64,000 nucleotides of DNA. It comes from G963704535 sp963704535 (GTDB lineage Bacteria; Chloroflexota; Chloroflexia; Chloroflexales; Roseiflexaceae). Positions 25,061 through 34,974 of this stretch are shown one piece after another. The stretch is from contig OY969916.1 in assembly GCA_963704535.1 (NCBI GenBank), positions 1,612,001 to 1,676,000 of the forward strand, in the 5' to 3' direction. Under the pieces are notes generated by a model that was not told the DNA's origin, did not search any database, and worked only from the letters and a program-made list of their open reading frames with translations. The translations under genes were made by a program, and so were the position numbers. Positions within the stretch are counted from its first letter, which is position 1, and the number at the start of each line of letters is the position of its first letter.

Positions 25061-25358
25061 GGTTTCCCCTCATACAAGAAACGGCTCTACTGTCATATCA
25101 TAACGCTCTACATTATACAGTAAATGAGATTTTTCGGAAGAAGGCGGTGATTACTTTAGCGCCTCATGAAGGGACAGTGGTAGTGGCCGTTGGTGACTTG
25201 GTGGGAGCTGCCGTGGAAGCCAGTATATTCCCTTATCCCATTTAGCCCATCACAGAGCAACGCATAAACTGGATAGTTAAGATTAGGGTAGACTCATCTG
25301 ATAGCTCTTACATCTCTTGAGTGCCTGGTGTGCATATTTGAGAATGCCGGCTAACTTA

Positions 25359-26692
25359 TAACTGTAGTTTTGCAAAGTTAGGGTAGGGCCAAATGGGCCT
25401 TGATATCGGACAGACTCTGCCCTTGCTGAACCTGCTCAACCACCCAGGCGATCGTTTTGCCCAAGGTCTCGCGAGACATGGCGCGACAGGACTCGCCGAT
25501 GGTCATTAGGCGTGCCTGAGCCCATTCCTGCGCACGGTCGTGCCGCAACTGGGTCATCAAGGCGCTGTACGCCAGGAATACGAGATACATATGCCGTGTC
25601 TGGCTCTCGCCCTTCCTGAGCTGACAATCGCCCATGCCGAGATGCTGCTTCCCGTCCCGATGGAAGGTCTCCGTTCCTGTCCAGCGTTTGCGATACGTCT
25701 TGAGGATGCGATGCACTTCCCAATAGGTGCGATTGGTAATCAAGATCTTGCGTGGTTCGGCATCCCGTTGCCCTTTCCACAGCACCACAATCCGCACCGT
25801 GTGCGTGACGCCCGGAATGCGAATACTTTTGGTGAAGTACCATTGCTCTTTGCCGTCGACGGTCGTTTTGCGCCGACACAGCGGTCCCAGTTCGACCTTC
25901 ACCCATTCACTGGCTTTCCAGTCGCGTCCATCGACGTTGATAGTACGATTGAACTTCAGATCACCGACGTAATTGCGGCCATAACCGTCGATGTGGTTGA
26001 GAATGTCGGCATGGGTGAAGTAACTATCGAAGGTGAAATCGCCCGGTATGTTCTGTTCCACGACCCAATCGACCAGTTCTTGACACAGGACGGTGTGGTT
26101 CTTGAAGAGACTGCCTGTGGCGGCACAGGTGTCCTTCTTGCGAAAGCGGCGGAACTCCAGCGGATAGTGCTTGCCGGAAGCGCAGACGTAGTTGGCGATC
26201 AAGTAGTCGTGGGCAATCAGGTGCCGCTTCTCAGCATGATCCCAGAACCAGCCGACATCTTCAATCAGCTTGCCGTCGTGATCGATGAGGGTGTTATCAA
26301 TCGCGATGACGCCATTCTTGGTGTAGTGGGTGGCAGAGTCGCGTTGCAGCAGCTCGAGGCGCCGCTGGTTGAGCGCCTTTTCCTCCCACTCAACCTCAGT
26401 GATCCAGCGGTTCAGGCAGGACTGGTCTGTCGTGACTGCAAACTCGCGGTTGATACCGCTGACGGTTTTGCGTTCAGCAATGAACAGGCCGGTCAGATAC
26501 TCAGCGAAGTGCTGGCGCTCGGGCTGGTTGGCAAACAGGTCTGCGTATTGGACCAGGAGGTCTTGCACGACGCTTGGGAACTCAACAATCGCTGGCATAC
26601 CCGCTCCTGGTGGTGATTCATCTGGCACGGATCCGCATGGGGCTATCCTACTACAGGAGCGCGTGTGGTTCAACTTTGCAAAACTACAGTTA
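25359..26692. mobile_element. IS701-like insertion sequence
   Basis: Perfect 21-base terminal inverted repeats TAACTGTAGTTTTGCAAAGTT (25359-25379) and its complement (26672-26692) enclose one intact transposase gene of 406 codons. The element is 1334 bp. No target duplication is obvious. The intact gene and ends suggest recent activity. Confidence 0.88.
25378..26598 (-). CDS. IS701 family DDE transposase
   Basis: The 406-residue product starts MPAIVEFPSVVQDLLVQYADLF. LFIAERKTVSGINREFA and IAIDNTLIDHDGK (first Asp) are followed by FTFDSYFTHADIL (second Asp) and WTGTETFHRDGKQHLGMGDC (Glu), the order of an IS701-type DDE catalytic core. The stop overlaps the terminal inverted repeat. The frame is open for another 52 codons upstream, but those reach outside the element. 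Confidence 0.88.
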   Translation of the reverse strand: MPAIVEFPSVVQDLLVQYADLFANQPERQHFAEYLTGLFIAERKTVSGINREFAVTTDQSCLNRWITEVEWEEKALNQRRLELLQRDSATHYTKNGVIAIDNTLIDHDGKLIEDVGWFWDHAEKRHLIAHDYLIANYVCASGKHYPLEFRRFRKKDTCAATGSLFKNHTVLCQELVDWVVEQNIPGDFTFDSYFTHADILNHIDGYGRNYVGDLKFNRTINVDGRDWKASEWVKVELGPLCRRKTTVDGKEQWYFTKSIRIPGVTHTVRIVVLWKGQRDAEPRKILITNRTYWEVHRILKTYRKRWTGTETFHRDGKQHLGMGDCQLRKGESQTRHMYLVFLAYSALMTQLRHDRAQEWAQARLMTIGESCRAMSRETLGKTIAWVVEQVQQGQSLSDIKAHLALP

Positions 26693-26945
26693 CCCGAACG
26701 CAACCTCTTTCTACCATGCGAACGCCGTGCTACCATACACACGCTCATTCGCATAGTAGCACATCTCGCCTGGGCCTATTCTACTCCTGGCTCAACTATC
26801 CGGTCAAGCAGGCCGGCTGCCCCGCCGGGCATGCCGCAGTCTCCACAGCTTGTAGTCGCGGCGCCAATGACCCCCGGCGTCTTTCACCCGGCGGGCGACG
26901 GCGACCTCGCCCCACGCGACCTGGAGATACATGAGCGTAGATGTT

Positions 26946-27004
26946 GAAAAGGGGTGAAAGGGTACATTCACCCTTTCACCCCTTCACCCTTTCACCCCCT
27001 CACA
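26946..27004. repeat. TTCACCC word repeat (family J)
   Basis: GGGTGAAAGGGTACATTCACCCTTTCACCCC is a hairpin followed by more TTCACCC words. Similar words are at 10618-10642, 35521-35566 and 45362-45397. The stretch 26693-26945 has no recognisable gene. Confidence 0.6.
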
Positions 27005-27009
27005 CGCTG

Positions 27010-28839
27010 TTAGGGTTTCTTCCAGACCTCCACGTAATCCACCTCGACGACACCGCCACCGGCGACGATGTTGTCGACCGTCGATTGGGGCAGGCCGTAG
27101 TAGGGCGTCGTGACCTGGTTGTAGCCGTGCGGGTAATCGCCGCCCAAAGCCAGGTTCAGAATGATGAACTTGGGATTATCGAAGGTCCACTGGCCGTGGT
27201 TGTCGATCACGAACTGGCGGGTGACGGTGCGTACCACCACGTCATCGATCAGCCACTTGATGTAGGTGGGGTCCCACTCGACCGCGTAGGTGTGCCAACC
27301 GGAGATGCTCTGGCCCGCCGGCAGATCATGGCGACCGCCGACCGAGCCGGCGCCCCAATACCCAGGGCCGTGCAGCGCACCCGAGACCCAGTTGGAGTAG
27401 CCAATATTTTCCATGATGTCGAGTTCGCCGTTGCCGGGCCAGCCGACCGTATCGATGTTCTCGCCCATCATCCAGAAGGCCGGCCAGTAGCCGTCACCCA
27501 CCGGCATCCGCATCCGCGCCACGATCTTGCCGTAGGTGAACGACCGCAGGCCCTTGGTGAAGATGCGCCCGGAGGTGAAGGGGTAGCCGTTGACGGTTTC
27601 GCGGCGGGCGGTGATCTTGAGCGTGCCGCCGCTCACGGCGACGTTGTTGGTGGTGTACTGCTGCACCTCGCCGTTCACGTGGACGTTATTGTCGTAGGCC
27701 CAGTTGCTGGCGTTCAGCGCGGTGCCGTCGAAGTTGTCGAACCAGACGCGGGAGAAGGCTCCAGTGAGCGGCGACGGCGCGGGCGGGTACGAGGCCGGCG
27801 CGCCGTTGCAGCCATTGACCTGAAGCTCCCAGATCGAGTAGCCGTAGGCGGTGCCTTTACGTGTCATATTGATCCGTAGGTAGCGGCCGGTGACGGCCGG
27901 CGAGAATAGCAGGTCGTTCGTCAGCGCGGTGTTGTTGGTGACGGTGCGCACCGTCGTCCAACTGGTGCGGTTATTCGAGACCTGGACCTGGTAGTCGGCG
28001 GCTAGCGCGGCCTCCCAGAAGATCTTGACCTGCGTGATCGTGGCCGCGTTCGCACCGAGATCGACGTCGAGCCAGCCGCTGGCCGGCCCGGCCGGATACC
28101 ACAGGTGGCCCCAACGCGTGCTCATGTTGCCGTCAACCGCCTTGCCGGGCTCCTCGCCTAAGATCTCGTAGAAGTAGGCGTAGGCCGGCTTGTTGAGGGC
28201 GATATTGGAGACGGTGGTACAGCCGCTCGTGGGCGGCGGCGTGGGCGTGCGGGTGGGCGTGCGAGTGGGCGTGGCTATCGACGTGTTCGTGGGCGTCGTG
28301 CCGCCGGTCCCGTACACCTCGAACTCCCATAGCGAGTAGCCATACTGGGCGGCGCCGATGGTCGTGCGCTGGGTGCCGTACATGCGAACGTAGCGCCCGT
28401 TGCCGGAGACGGTCAGGTCGTCCACCCCGCCGTCGCCATTGGTCACATTGCTGATCGTGGTCCAGGCGCTGGCGTCGTTTGAAACCTGGATCTGGTACGC
28501 TTTGCCGTAGGACGCCTCCCAGCGCAGCACCACCCGGCCGATGTTCTGGGCCGTCCCAAGGTCGACCCGAATCCACTGCGGGTCGCTAAAGGCGCTGGAC
28601 CAGCGCGTGCCGGTGTTGCCGTCGACGGCGGCGGCGGGCGGGAAGGCGCCGGCGTTCTCGCTGGACGAGACGGCGACCGGGCGGTTAAGCGCCAGATTGG
28701 TCGTCTGCGCCGCCGCCCCAGGCCCGCCCAGCACGAGCACCAGCACCAGGGTGCAGCACAGCAGGGCCAGCGCGATGTGGTCGAGGCGGCGGCGCGAGCG
28801 GGACCGCAGGCTCGACGTAGAGCCAACATCTGGTGACAT
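27010..28839 (-). CDS. Secreted GH16 endo-beta-glucanase with two F5/8 type C domains
   Basis: This is an extracellular glycoside hydrolase, probably a laminarinase-type beta-1,3-glucanase. The 609 residues comprise a signal peptide (hydrophobic segment near 22-45) and a first F5/8 type C (discoidin/CBM32-like) domain to about 178 (NLALNRPVAVSSSENAG, WEASYGKAYQIQVSND). A Thr/Pro/Arg linker (TPTRTPTRTPTPPP), a second F5/8 domain to about 345, and a C-terminal GH16 domain follow. Catalytic motif GELDIMENIG is the ExDxxE triad. Other GH16 marks are GRIFTKGLRSFTYGKIVARM and WHTYAVEWDPTYIKWLIDD. Secretion and linker style suit a Chloroflexota surface enzyme. Confidence 0.93.
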   Translation of the reverse strand: MSPDVGSTSSLRSRSRRRLDHIALALLCCTLVLVLVLGGPGAAAQTTNLALNRPVAVSSSENAGAFPPAAAVDGNTGTRWSSAFSDPQWIRVDLGTAQNIGRVVLRWEASYGKAYQIQVSNDASAWTTISNVTNGDGGVDDLTVSGNGRYVRMYGTQRTTIGAAQYGYSLWEFEVYGTGGTTPTNTSIATPTRTPTRTPTPPPTSGCTTVSNIALNKPAYAYFYEILGEEPGKAVDGNMSTRWGHLWYPAGPASGWLDVDLGANAATITQVKIFWEAALAADYQVQVSNNRTSWTTVRTVTNNTALTNDLLFSPAVTGRYLRINMTRKGTAYGYSIWELQVNGCNGAPASYPPAPSPLTGAFSRVWFDNFDGTALNASNWAYDNNVHVNGEVQQYTTNNVAVSGGTLKITARRETVNGYPFTSGRIFTKGLRSFTYGKIVARMRMPVGDGYWPAFWMMGENIDTVGWPGNGELDIMENIGYSNWVSGALHGPGYWGAGSVGGRHDLPAGQSISGWHTYAVEWDPTYIKWLIDDVVVRTVTRQFVIDNHGQWTFDNPKFIILNLALGGDYPHGYNQVTTPYYGLPQSTVDNIVAGGGVVEVDYVEVWKKP

Positions 28840-28849
28840 CAGTGTTCCT

Positions 28850-28874
28850 CCTTCTCCCCCTTTTAGACAGTTTC
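28850..28874. repeat. Family A end fragment
   Basis: CTCCCCCTTTTAGACAGTTTCTT is the right terminal arm of family A. Just after it the 11-base word CTACAAAACCGC occurs twice (28931-28957). It lies between divergent genes. Confidence 0.5.
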
Positions 28875-29007
28875 TTCACCTGAATAGCCGTATTGCACCA
28901 CACTCCCATGCTGGATACAAGCTGGCGGCGGCTACAAAACCGCCTACAAAACCGCCTACTCTGTGGTATGCTTACTATGCCGCCGATGGTCACAGAACGC
29001 TTTTGGT

Positions 29008-31938
29008 ATGACAATGACGCATTCCCTGAGTACCGGCCAACCGTTTCATCTCTGGCTGAAACAGCGCCGTACCGAGCTTGACCTGAGCCGGATCGACCTG
29101 GCTGCTCAAGTAGGGTGTTCGCTGGCGATGATCCGCCAGATCGAGCAGGGCCGGCGCCGCCCATCGCGCCAGCTTGCCGAGCGGCTGGCCCGCTACCTCG
29201 AGATCGCGCCCGAAGAGCAGCCCTGGTTTCTGCGGGTCGCGCGGGCCAGAGCGCCGGCCAGCGTTTCCGCCCCACCATTGCCCACGGATGTACCCGCGAT
29301 GCGGGCCGCCGAATCTGCCCCCGGCCTGATAGCAAAGCTGCGCGGCGCGCCTGCCGCTGGGCTGCCGGCCTGGCGGGGTGAGCTGCCCAACCAGCCCAAC
29401 CGGCTGATTGGCCGCGAGCGCGAGCTGGAAGCGGCGCGGGCGCTGCTGGCGCGCCCGGAGGTGCGGCTGCTGACCTTGATCGGGCCTGGCGGGGTCGGCA
29501 AGACACGGTTTGGCGTGCAACTGGCCCGCGAGATGCAGAGCGGATTCGCCGATAATGCCTATTTTGTCGGGCTGGCCGCGCTGCCCGACGCTAGCTTCAT
29601 CGCGCGGGCGATCGCGCAGACGCTGCAACTGCTCGATGTTCTGGCCGCGCCCACACCGGAGCGCCTGGTCGCCGCGCTACGTGATCGCGAGGTGCTGCTG
29701 GTGCTTGATAATATCGAGCATCTGCTGGATGGAGCCCCGCTGATCGCCGACCTGGTGCGCGGATGCCCCGGCTTGAACGTGATCGTGACCAGCCGCTCGG
29801 CGCTGCGGGTGCAGGCCGAAACGCTCTTTGCGGTGCCCCCGCTGGCGCTGCCCGACCACGCCGCGCTGCCGCGGGTCGGTTTCGCCGCCGCCGCCCAGGA
29901 GTATGCGGCCGTGCGCCTGTTCGTCAGCCGCGCGCGCATGGCGCAGCCGAACTTCCGGTTGACCGACGCGAACGCCGGCGCGATCGTCGAGATCTGCCGC
30001 CACCTAGACGGCTTACCACTGGCGATCGAGTTGGCGGCCGCCCGCGTGCGTGGGCTGCCCCCGCCGGCCATGCTGACCCGGCTGAACAACCGGCTAGGGC
30101 TGCTGACCGGCGGCATGCGCGATCTGCCCGCACGCCAGCAGACGATCCGCGACTCGATCGACTGGAGCTACGATCTGCTCGACGAGGAAGAGCAGATCAT
30201 CTTCCGTAGCCTGGGCGTCTTCATCGACGGATGGACGATCCGGGCGGCGGAGGCAGTGTGCAGCACACCGGCGGGCAGCCCCCGTTCGCTGCTGGATATC
30301 CTGTTCTCGCTGCTCGACAAGAGCCTGATCGTGGAGCGCCACCGCACCGAGGACGAGGCCGGCTTCGCGATGCTGGAGATCATCCGCGAGTATGCGCTTG
30401 AGCGCCTGGAGGCGAGCGGCGAAGCCGCAGCGCTGCGCGGGCGCCACGCCGACTACTACCTGGCGCTGGTGGAGGAGGCCGAGCCGCAGCTCACGCGGGA
30501 GCAGCAGCGGGTCTGGCTCGACCGGCTGGAGTGGGAGCACGACAATATTCGCGCGGCGCTGGCGTGGAGCCTGCGGGAATTGAGAATTGAGAATGAAGAA
30601 TTGAGAATGCGCGCCACTGAGCAATTGAGAATTGAAAATGAAGAATTGAGAATGAGGGCCGCTGAGGGGGCCGATTTATTCTCAATTCTCAATTCTCAAT
30701 TTTCAATTGGCCTGCGATTGGTCGGCGCGATCTGGCGCTTCTGGCAGTTCCGCGATCATCAGAGCGAGGGCTTGCGCTGGGCCGAGGCGGCCCTGGAGCT
30801 TGCCCCGCATGGTACCACCAACGCCGCTGCCCGCGTCAGGGTGTTGTGCGGCGCAGGCTGGCTATCGATCGATCAGGGCGATTATCGCCGCGCCGACACC
30901 TATTTTACCCAAGCGGTGAGCCTGGCCCGCCACACCAGCGATACGCGCGGCCTGGGCCTGGCGCTGCACGGGATCGGCTCGCTGGCGATCGGGCAGGGCG
31001 ATGGCGCGCTCGCCAGGGCTTGCGCCGAGGAGAGCCTGGCGCTGTTCCGCGCCCTTGACGACCGCGAGGAGATCGCCTGGACGCTCCAGCATCTCGGCGG
31101 GGCGCTCCAGTTTCAGGGCGATGATCAGGCCGCCGTGGCGCTGTATGAAGAAAGCCTGGCGTTGTTCCGGCTGGTTGGTCATCACTGGGGGCTGATCCGC
31201 TTGATGCTGACGCTGGCGCACGTGTGGATCGAGCAGGGCGATTACGTCCGGGCTAACGCGATCCTCGACGAAAGTCTGGCGCTCTGTCGCACCCACGGCT
31301 ACCATCGCCTGGTGATCGAGACCTTGCGCTACCTGGGCCGCGCGGCGCTGGACCAGGGGGAGTACGCACGCGCGGCCCAATATTTCGCGGAGAGCCTTGA
31401 GCTTGCACGCGCGTTGCAGGAGAGCAACGGCGTCAGGTGGGCGCTGGCGCACTTGGGCCAGGCGGCGCTGGCACAGGGGCAAGCAGCCCAGGCCGAGGCA
31501 CTGTTGAGACAAGCGCTGGTCTTGACTCACGCTGTTCAGGAGCAGTGGGCCGCCGCCTGGATCGGCACCCAGCTTGGACATGTGGCTCGGCATCAGGGCC
31601 GCTTCGAGGTCGCCCGATCGCACTATGCCGGCAGCCTAAGCTTTTACCACTGCAACGATCTGCGCTGGGGTCTGCCGGAATGTTTGGAAGGGCTGGTGGA
31701 AGTACAGGTCGCGCGGCCCACGCCGGACCTGGAGCGGGCCACCTGGCTGTTGAGCGCCGCCGACAGGCTCCGCCGAAGCCTGAGCCACGTTCGCCCGGCC
31801 CATGAGCGCCAAGCCTACGAGGGTATGCTCGCCGCCGTCCGTGAGCGCCTTGACGCGGCGCGGTTCGTCGCAGCCTGGGAGGCCGGGCAGGCTATGCCGC
31901 CTGACCAGGTCGTCGCGATTGCGCTGGGCGATGGCTGA
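29008..31938 (+). CDS. XRE-NB-ARC-TPR (STAND) regulatory ATPase
   Basis: The product has about 976 residues. The N-terminal XRE helix-turn-helix (FHLWLKQRRTELDLSRIDLAAQVGCSLAMIRQIEQGRRRPS) is followed by an NB-ARC STAND ATPase: Walker A LIGPGGVGKTRFG near residue 157, Walker B VLLVLDNIEHLLD and VIVTSRSALRVQ, GLPLAIELAAARVRGLPP. A winged helix precedes TPR repeats from about 560 to 960. The class senses unknown signals and controls transcription. A family C repeat is inserted in frame at 30579-30711 between the winged helix (AALAWSLR) and GLRLVGAIWRFWQFRDH. The ATG at 29008 is preferred; the frame is open 15 codons earlier. Confidence 0.85.
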   Translation: MTMTHSLSTGQPFHLWLKQRRTELDLSRIDLAAQVGCSLAMIRQIEQGRRRPSRQLAERLARYLEIAPEEQPWFLRVARARAPASVSAPPLPTDVPAMRAAESAPGLIAKLRGAPAAGLPAWRGELPNQPNRLIGRERELEAARALLARPEVRLLTLIGPGGVGKTRFGVQLAREMQSGFADNAYFVGLAALPDASFIARAIAQTLQLLDVLAAPTPERLVAALRDREVLLVLDNIEHLLDGAPLIADLVRGCPGLNVIVTSRSALRVQAETLFAVPPLALPDHAALPRVGFAAAAQEYAAVRLFVSRARMAQPNFRLTDANAGAIVEICRHLDGLPLAIELAAARVRGLPPPAMLTRLNNRLGLLTGGMRDLPARQQTIRDSIDWSYDLLDEEEQIIFRSLGVFIDGWTIRAAEAVCSTPAGSPRSLLDILFSLLDKSLIVERHRTEDEAGFAMLEIIREYALERLEASGEAAALRGRHADYYLALVEEAEPQLTREQQRVWLDRLEWEHDNIRAALAWSLRELRIENEELRMRATEQLRIENEELRMRAAEGADLFSILNSQFSIGLRLVGAIWRFWQFRDHQSEGLRWAEAALELAPHGTTNAAARVRVLCGAGWLSIDQGDYRRADTYFTQAVSLARHTSDTRGLGLALHGIGSLAIGQGDGALARACAEESLALFRALDDREEIAWTLQHLGGALQFQGDDQAAVALYEESLALFRLVGHHWGLIRLMLTLAHVWIEQGDYVRANAILDESLALCRTHGYHRLVIETLRYLGRAALDQGEYARAAQYFAESLELARALQESNGVRWALAHLGQAALAQGQAAQAEALLRQALVLTHAVQEQWAAAWIGTQLGHVARHQGRFEVARSHYAGSLSFYHCNDLRWGLPECLEGLVEVQVARPTPDLERATWLLSAADRLRRSLSHVRPAHERQAYEGMLAAVRERLDAARFVAAWEAGQAMPPDQVVAIALGDG
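30579..30711. repeat. Family C repeat inserted in frame in a STAND gene
   Basis: The DNA repeats GAATTGAGAATTGAGAATGAAG twice, then has the inverse TCTCAATTCTCAATTCTCAA. It encodes LRIENEELRMR twice and FSILNSQFSI. AT-rich words stand out from GC-rich neighbours. The 44 or so residues replace what is a short linker in similar proteins. Confidence 0.85.
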
Positions 31939-31948
31939 AGCGCCGTTG

Positions 31949-32794
31949 TCAAATAGAGCCTAGCACAAACGTTGATCCCTCAGCACCGGGAGTCACCTTG
32001 AAGTCCGGCTGCACCTCATCGATGGTATCGCCGATCAGTCGGTCGAGGTCGCTATCGGTGTGCGCCGGATCGTGGTGGAATGGGATCAGGTGCTTAACGC
32101 CGGCGAGTGTGGCGAATGTGAGCGCCTGTGTCAGCGAGCTGTGGCCCCAGCCGACGCGACTGGCGTATTCGGTGCTGCTGTACTGCGCGTCGTGGATGAG
32201 CAGATCGGCGCCGGCCGCGACCGCATAGCCCGAGGTCCAGTCCCTGGTCAGGGGAAACGCCTGCGCGCCCAGGGCCGGCTCATGATCGGGGATGTAGGCC
32301 AACACCGCGTCGGCGCTCGCGATCCGGTAGCCGACGGTCGGGCCGGGGTGGCACACCAGCGACGTGGCGATCTGGAACTCGCCGATCGTGAAGTCGCCGC
32401 ACGGCACCTCGTGGAGATGCAGCCGGCAGGGCAGATCGCGCAGGAGTACCGGGAAGAGCGGCGGGGAAAGATAGCGCGTGAGGCGCTCGCGCAGGCACAT
32501 TGTCGTGCTGGCCGGCCCCCAGATATGCACCTCGGCCTGCGGGTTGAAGAGCGGCGCGAAAAAGCCCAGCCCTTGAAGGTGGTCCATGTGGAGGTGCGTC
32601 AGCAGCAGATCGACCCGCGACAGCATCCGGGGCAGCGCCCCGCCCAGCCGCCGGATGCCGGTCCCCGCATCGAGCACCAGCACCGCGCCCGCGCGCCCGC
32701 GAACCTCCACACAGGAGGTGTTCCCGCCGTAGCGGGCCGTCTCAGGCCCCGGCGCCGCCAGGGAGCCCCGCGTCCCCCACAGTGTCACTCGCAT
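31949..32794 (-). CDS. MBL-fold metal-dependent hydrolase
   Basis: The product has about 281 residues from the ATG at 32794, which matches the family start MRVTLWGTRGSLAAPG. THLHMDHLQG is the HxHxDH metal motif (second His pattern HLHMDH). Later DAQYSSTEYASRVGWGHSSL and FHHDPAHTDSDLD give the remaining ligands. The architecture resembles cyclic nucleotide phosphodiesterase/RNase Z-related PhnP-like hydrolases. The substrate is unknown. It overlaps the PAS gene by 53 bases, so expression is coupled. Confidence 0.85.
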   Translation of the reverse strand: MRVTLWGTRGSLAAPGPETARYGGNTSCVEVRGRAGAVLVLDAGTGIRRLGGALPRMLSRVDLLLTHLHMDHLQGLGFFAPLFNPQAEVHIWGPASTTMCLRERLTRYLSPPLFPVLLRDLPCRLHLHEVPCGDFTIGEFQIATSLVCHPGPTVGYRIASADAVLAYIPDHEPALGAQAFPLTRDWTSGYAVAAGADLLIHDAQYSSTEYASRVGWGHSSLTQALTFATLAGVKHLIPFHHDPAHTDSDLDRLIGDTIDEVQPDFKVTPGAEGSTFVLGSI

Positions 32795-33185
32795 CGCTGC
32801 CTGACTCCCAGAAGATCGCCATGGCGCCCAGCTTGCGCCCGGACTGACCAATCAGCGGAAAGGCCGTGACCTCAAGATAGCGCAGCACGCCGTCCAGGCC
32901 GCGCATCCAGAAGGACCGATGGACCGGCTGGCTCTCGTGCAGAGCGACCGCCAGCGGCAGCGCATCGCCGGCGAGGGGCGCGCCGTGCCGGTCGATCGGC
33001 GTGAAGAGCTTGCGCCATTCATTCTCCGGCATCTCGCCGGTCTCGTCGAAGCGGCGGCCGAGAATCGCCTCGGCCAACTCGTTGTAAAACAAGAGCGTCC
33101 CATGCGTATCGATCACGAAGATCGGCATGGCCAGGTAGGTCGCGAGTTGTCGAGTCAGTATGACCTCGATCTCTTTCTGCGACAT
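32742..33185 (-). CDS. PAS domain protein
   Basis: The 147-residue product is a stand-alone PAS domain: MPIFVIDTHGTLLFYNELAEAILGR, LPLAVALHESQPVHRSFWMRG and LEVTAFPLIGQSGRKLGAMAIF cover the usual fold. No output domain is attached. It could be a ligand sensor for the MBL protein it overlaps. Confidence 0.8.
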   Translation of the reverse strand: MSQKEIEVILTRQLATYLAMPIFVIDTHGTLLFYNELAEAILGRRFDETGEMPENEWRKLFTPIDRHGAPLAGDALPLAVALHESQPVHRSFWMRGLDGVLRYLEVTAFPLIGQSGRKLGAMAIFWESGSDASDTVGDAGLPGGAGA

Positions 33186-33190
33186 CAGTA

Positions 33191-34742
33191 TCAGACCTTC
33201 TCGGCGATGCTCTTCCCCTGCAAGAACAGCAGCAGATAATCCTTGCCGCCGGTCTTCGAGTCGGTGCCGGACATATTGAAGCCGCCGAACGGGTGCGCCC
33301 CGACCATCGCGCCGGTGATCTTGCGGTTGAGGTACAGATTGCCGACGTGGAAGTCATCGCGGGCGCGCGCGAGCCGCTCGCGGTCGCGCGAGTAGACTCC
33401 GCCGGTCAGGCCGTACTCGGTATTATTGGCCACGTCCAGCGCCTCGTCGTAGTCGCCGGCCTTGATAAACGCCAGCACCGGGCCAAAGATCTCCTCCTGC
33501 GACAGCTTGGCCTCCGGCGCCACATCGGCGACGATCGTCGGCTGGACGAAGAAGCCGCCGTCGCCCTGCACCTCGCCGCCGTGAACCACGTGCCCCTCCT
33601 GCTTGCCGATCTCGATATACTGCCGGATCTTATCGCGCGACTTCTGGTCGATCACCGCGCCCATAAAGGTGCCCTGCTCGGTCGGGTCGCCGACGACCAG
33701 CCTGCGGGTACGCTCGACGACCTTCGCCAGCAACTGGTCGTAGACCGGCTCGACGGCCACGACGCGTGAGCAGGCCGAGCACTTCTGGCCCTGGAAGCCG
33801 AAGGCCGAGGCGACGATCCCATCGGCGGCTGTGTCCAGGTCGGCGGTCTCGTCGACGACGATCGTATCCTTGCCGCCCATCTCCAGAACCGTGCGCTTGA
33901 GCCAGCGCTGGCCCGGCTGGAGTTCGCGAGGCGCGCTCAAAGATCCGCAGCCCGATCTCCTTGGAGCCAGTGAAGGCAATAAAGCGGGTCTTGGGGTGAT
34001 CGACCAGCGCATCGCCTACGCTGCCGCCGGGGCCGGGCAGGAAGTTGACCACGCCGGGCGGCAGGCCGACGGCCTCAAGCACCTCGATGAACTTGGCGGC
34101 GATGATCGGCGAGGTCGAGGCCGGCTTGAGCACGACCGTGTTGCCGGCCACCACCGGCGCGACCACCAGGCCGACCATGATCGCGCCGGGGAAGTTCCAG
34201 GGCGGGATGGCCACGCCGGCGCCCAGTGGGATGTAGTGCATCTCGTCCTGCTCGCCGGGTAGCTGGAGCACCGCTTGCGGGCCGGCCAGCCGCAGCATCT
34301 CGCGCCCGTAGAACTCGCAGAAATCGATCGCTTCGGCAATATCGCCATCCGCTTCGGCCCAGCTCTTGCTGACCTCGTAGACCAGCCAAGCAGCCAGCTC
34401 CAGCTTGCGCCGCCGCATCTCGTCGGCGGCCTTGAACAGGTAGGCCGCACGCTGCTCGGCCGGTACCTTGCGCCAGCTCTGAAAGGTCTGGTTGGCGGTC
34501 TCGATCGCCCGGTTGGCCAGCTCCACCGTGGCGCTCGCCACGCGGCCGACGACCTCGTCCGGCCGGGCCGGGTTGATCGACGCGATCGTCTGCTCGGTCG
34601 TAATCCGCTCGCCGCCGATCACCAGCGGGTAGGTCTGGCCGAGCTGCGCCCGGACCGCAGCCAGCGCCTGCTCCATCGCTGCGGCGTTCTGGGGCGTGTT
34701 GAAATCAGTGAAGGGTTCGTTACGAAAATCGGGAAGCGACAT
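33191..34742 (-). CDS. pruA: L-glutamate gamma-semialdehyde (P5C) dehydrogenase, frameshifted
   Basis: This enzyme oxidises glutamate semialdehyde to glutamate with NAD in proline/arginine breakdown. The about 516-residue product shows VVAGNTVVLKPASTSPII, FIAFTGSKEIGLRIFERA (NAD binding), LEMGGKDTIVVDE (catalytic Glu), GFQGQKCSACSRVV (catalytic Cys) and the C-terminal GGFNMSGTDSKTGGKDYL. The frame breaks near 33943 within CTCGCGAAC; deleting one base joins FERAS to ELQPGQRWLKRTV. The remainder is intact, so the product is probably functional if the insertion is an error. Confidence 0.9.
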
Positions 34743-34847
34743 CGCATCCTCCTTATATATACGGCAGAAAGATAGACAAGCGTGGGTGTGGAGTGCTCCC
34801 GCGCATTATAGCATGAGACCGCCGCCGCTACGGCAAGGCGAATAGAT

Positions 34848-34901
34848 CAAGCGCACCCTGGCCGAATGTATGCACATATACATTCGGCCAGGGTGCGCTT
34901 G
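34848..34901. terminator. Perfect 24-base-arm hairpin
   Basis: CAAGCGCACCCTGGCCGAATGTAT (34848-34871), loop GCACAT, and the exact complement (34878-34901). No T-run follows, but it is 74 bases past the phd stop on the minus strand and could stop that transcript. A mobile element footprint or a processing site are alternatives. Confidence 0.55.
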
Positions 34902-34974
34902 TATCGATCATAGGTCCTACGTGGCCCATCGCGTACGTAGCTCAGGAACCGGCTGAACATGAGTGGCGGGGAGT

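Noticed and set aside
26665..26947. Small frames at the right end of the insertion sequence
   Set aside because: They cross the terminal inverted repeat and have no ribosome site or similarity to known proteins.
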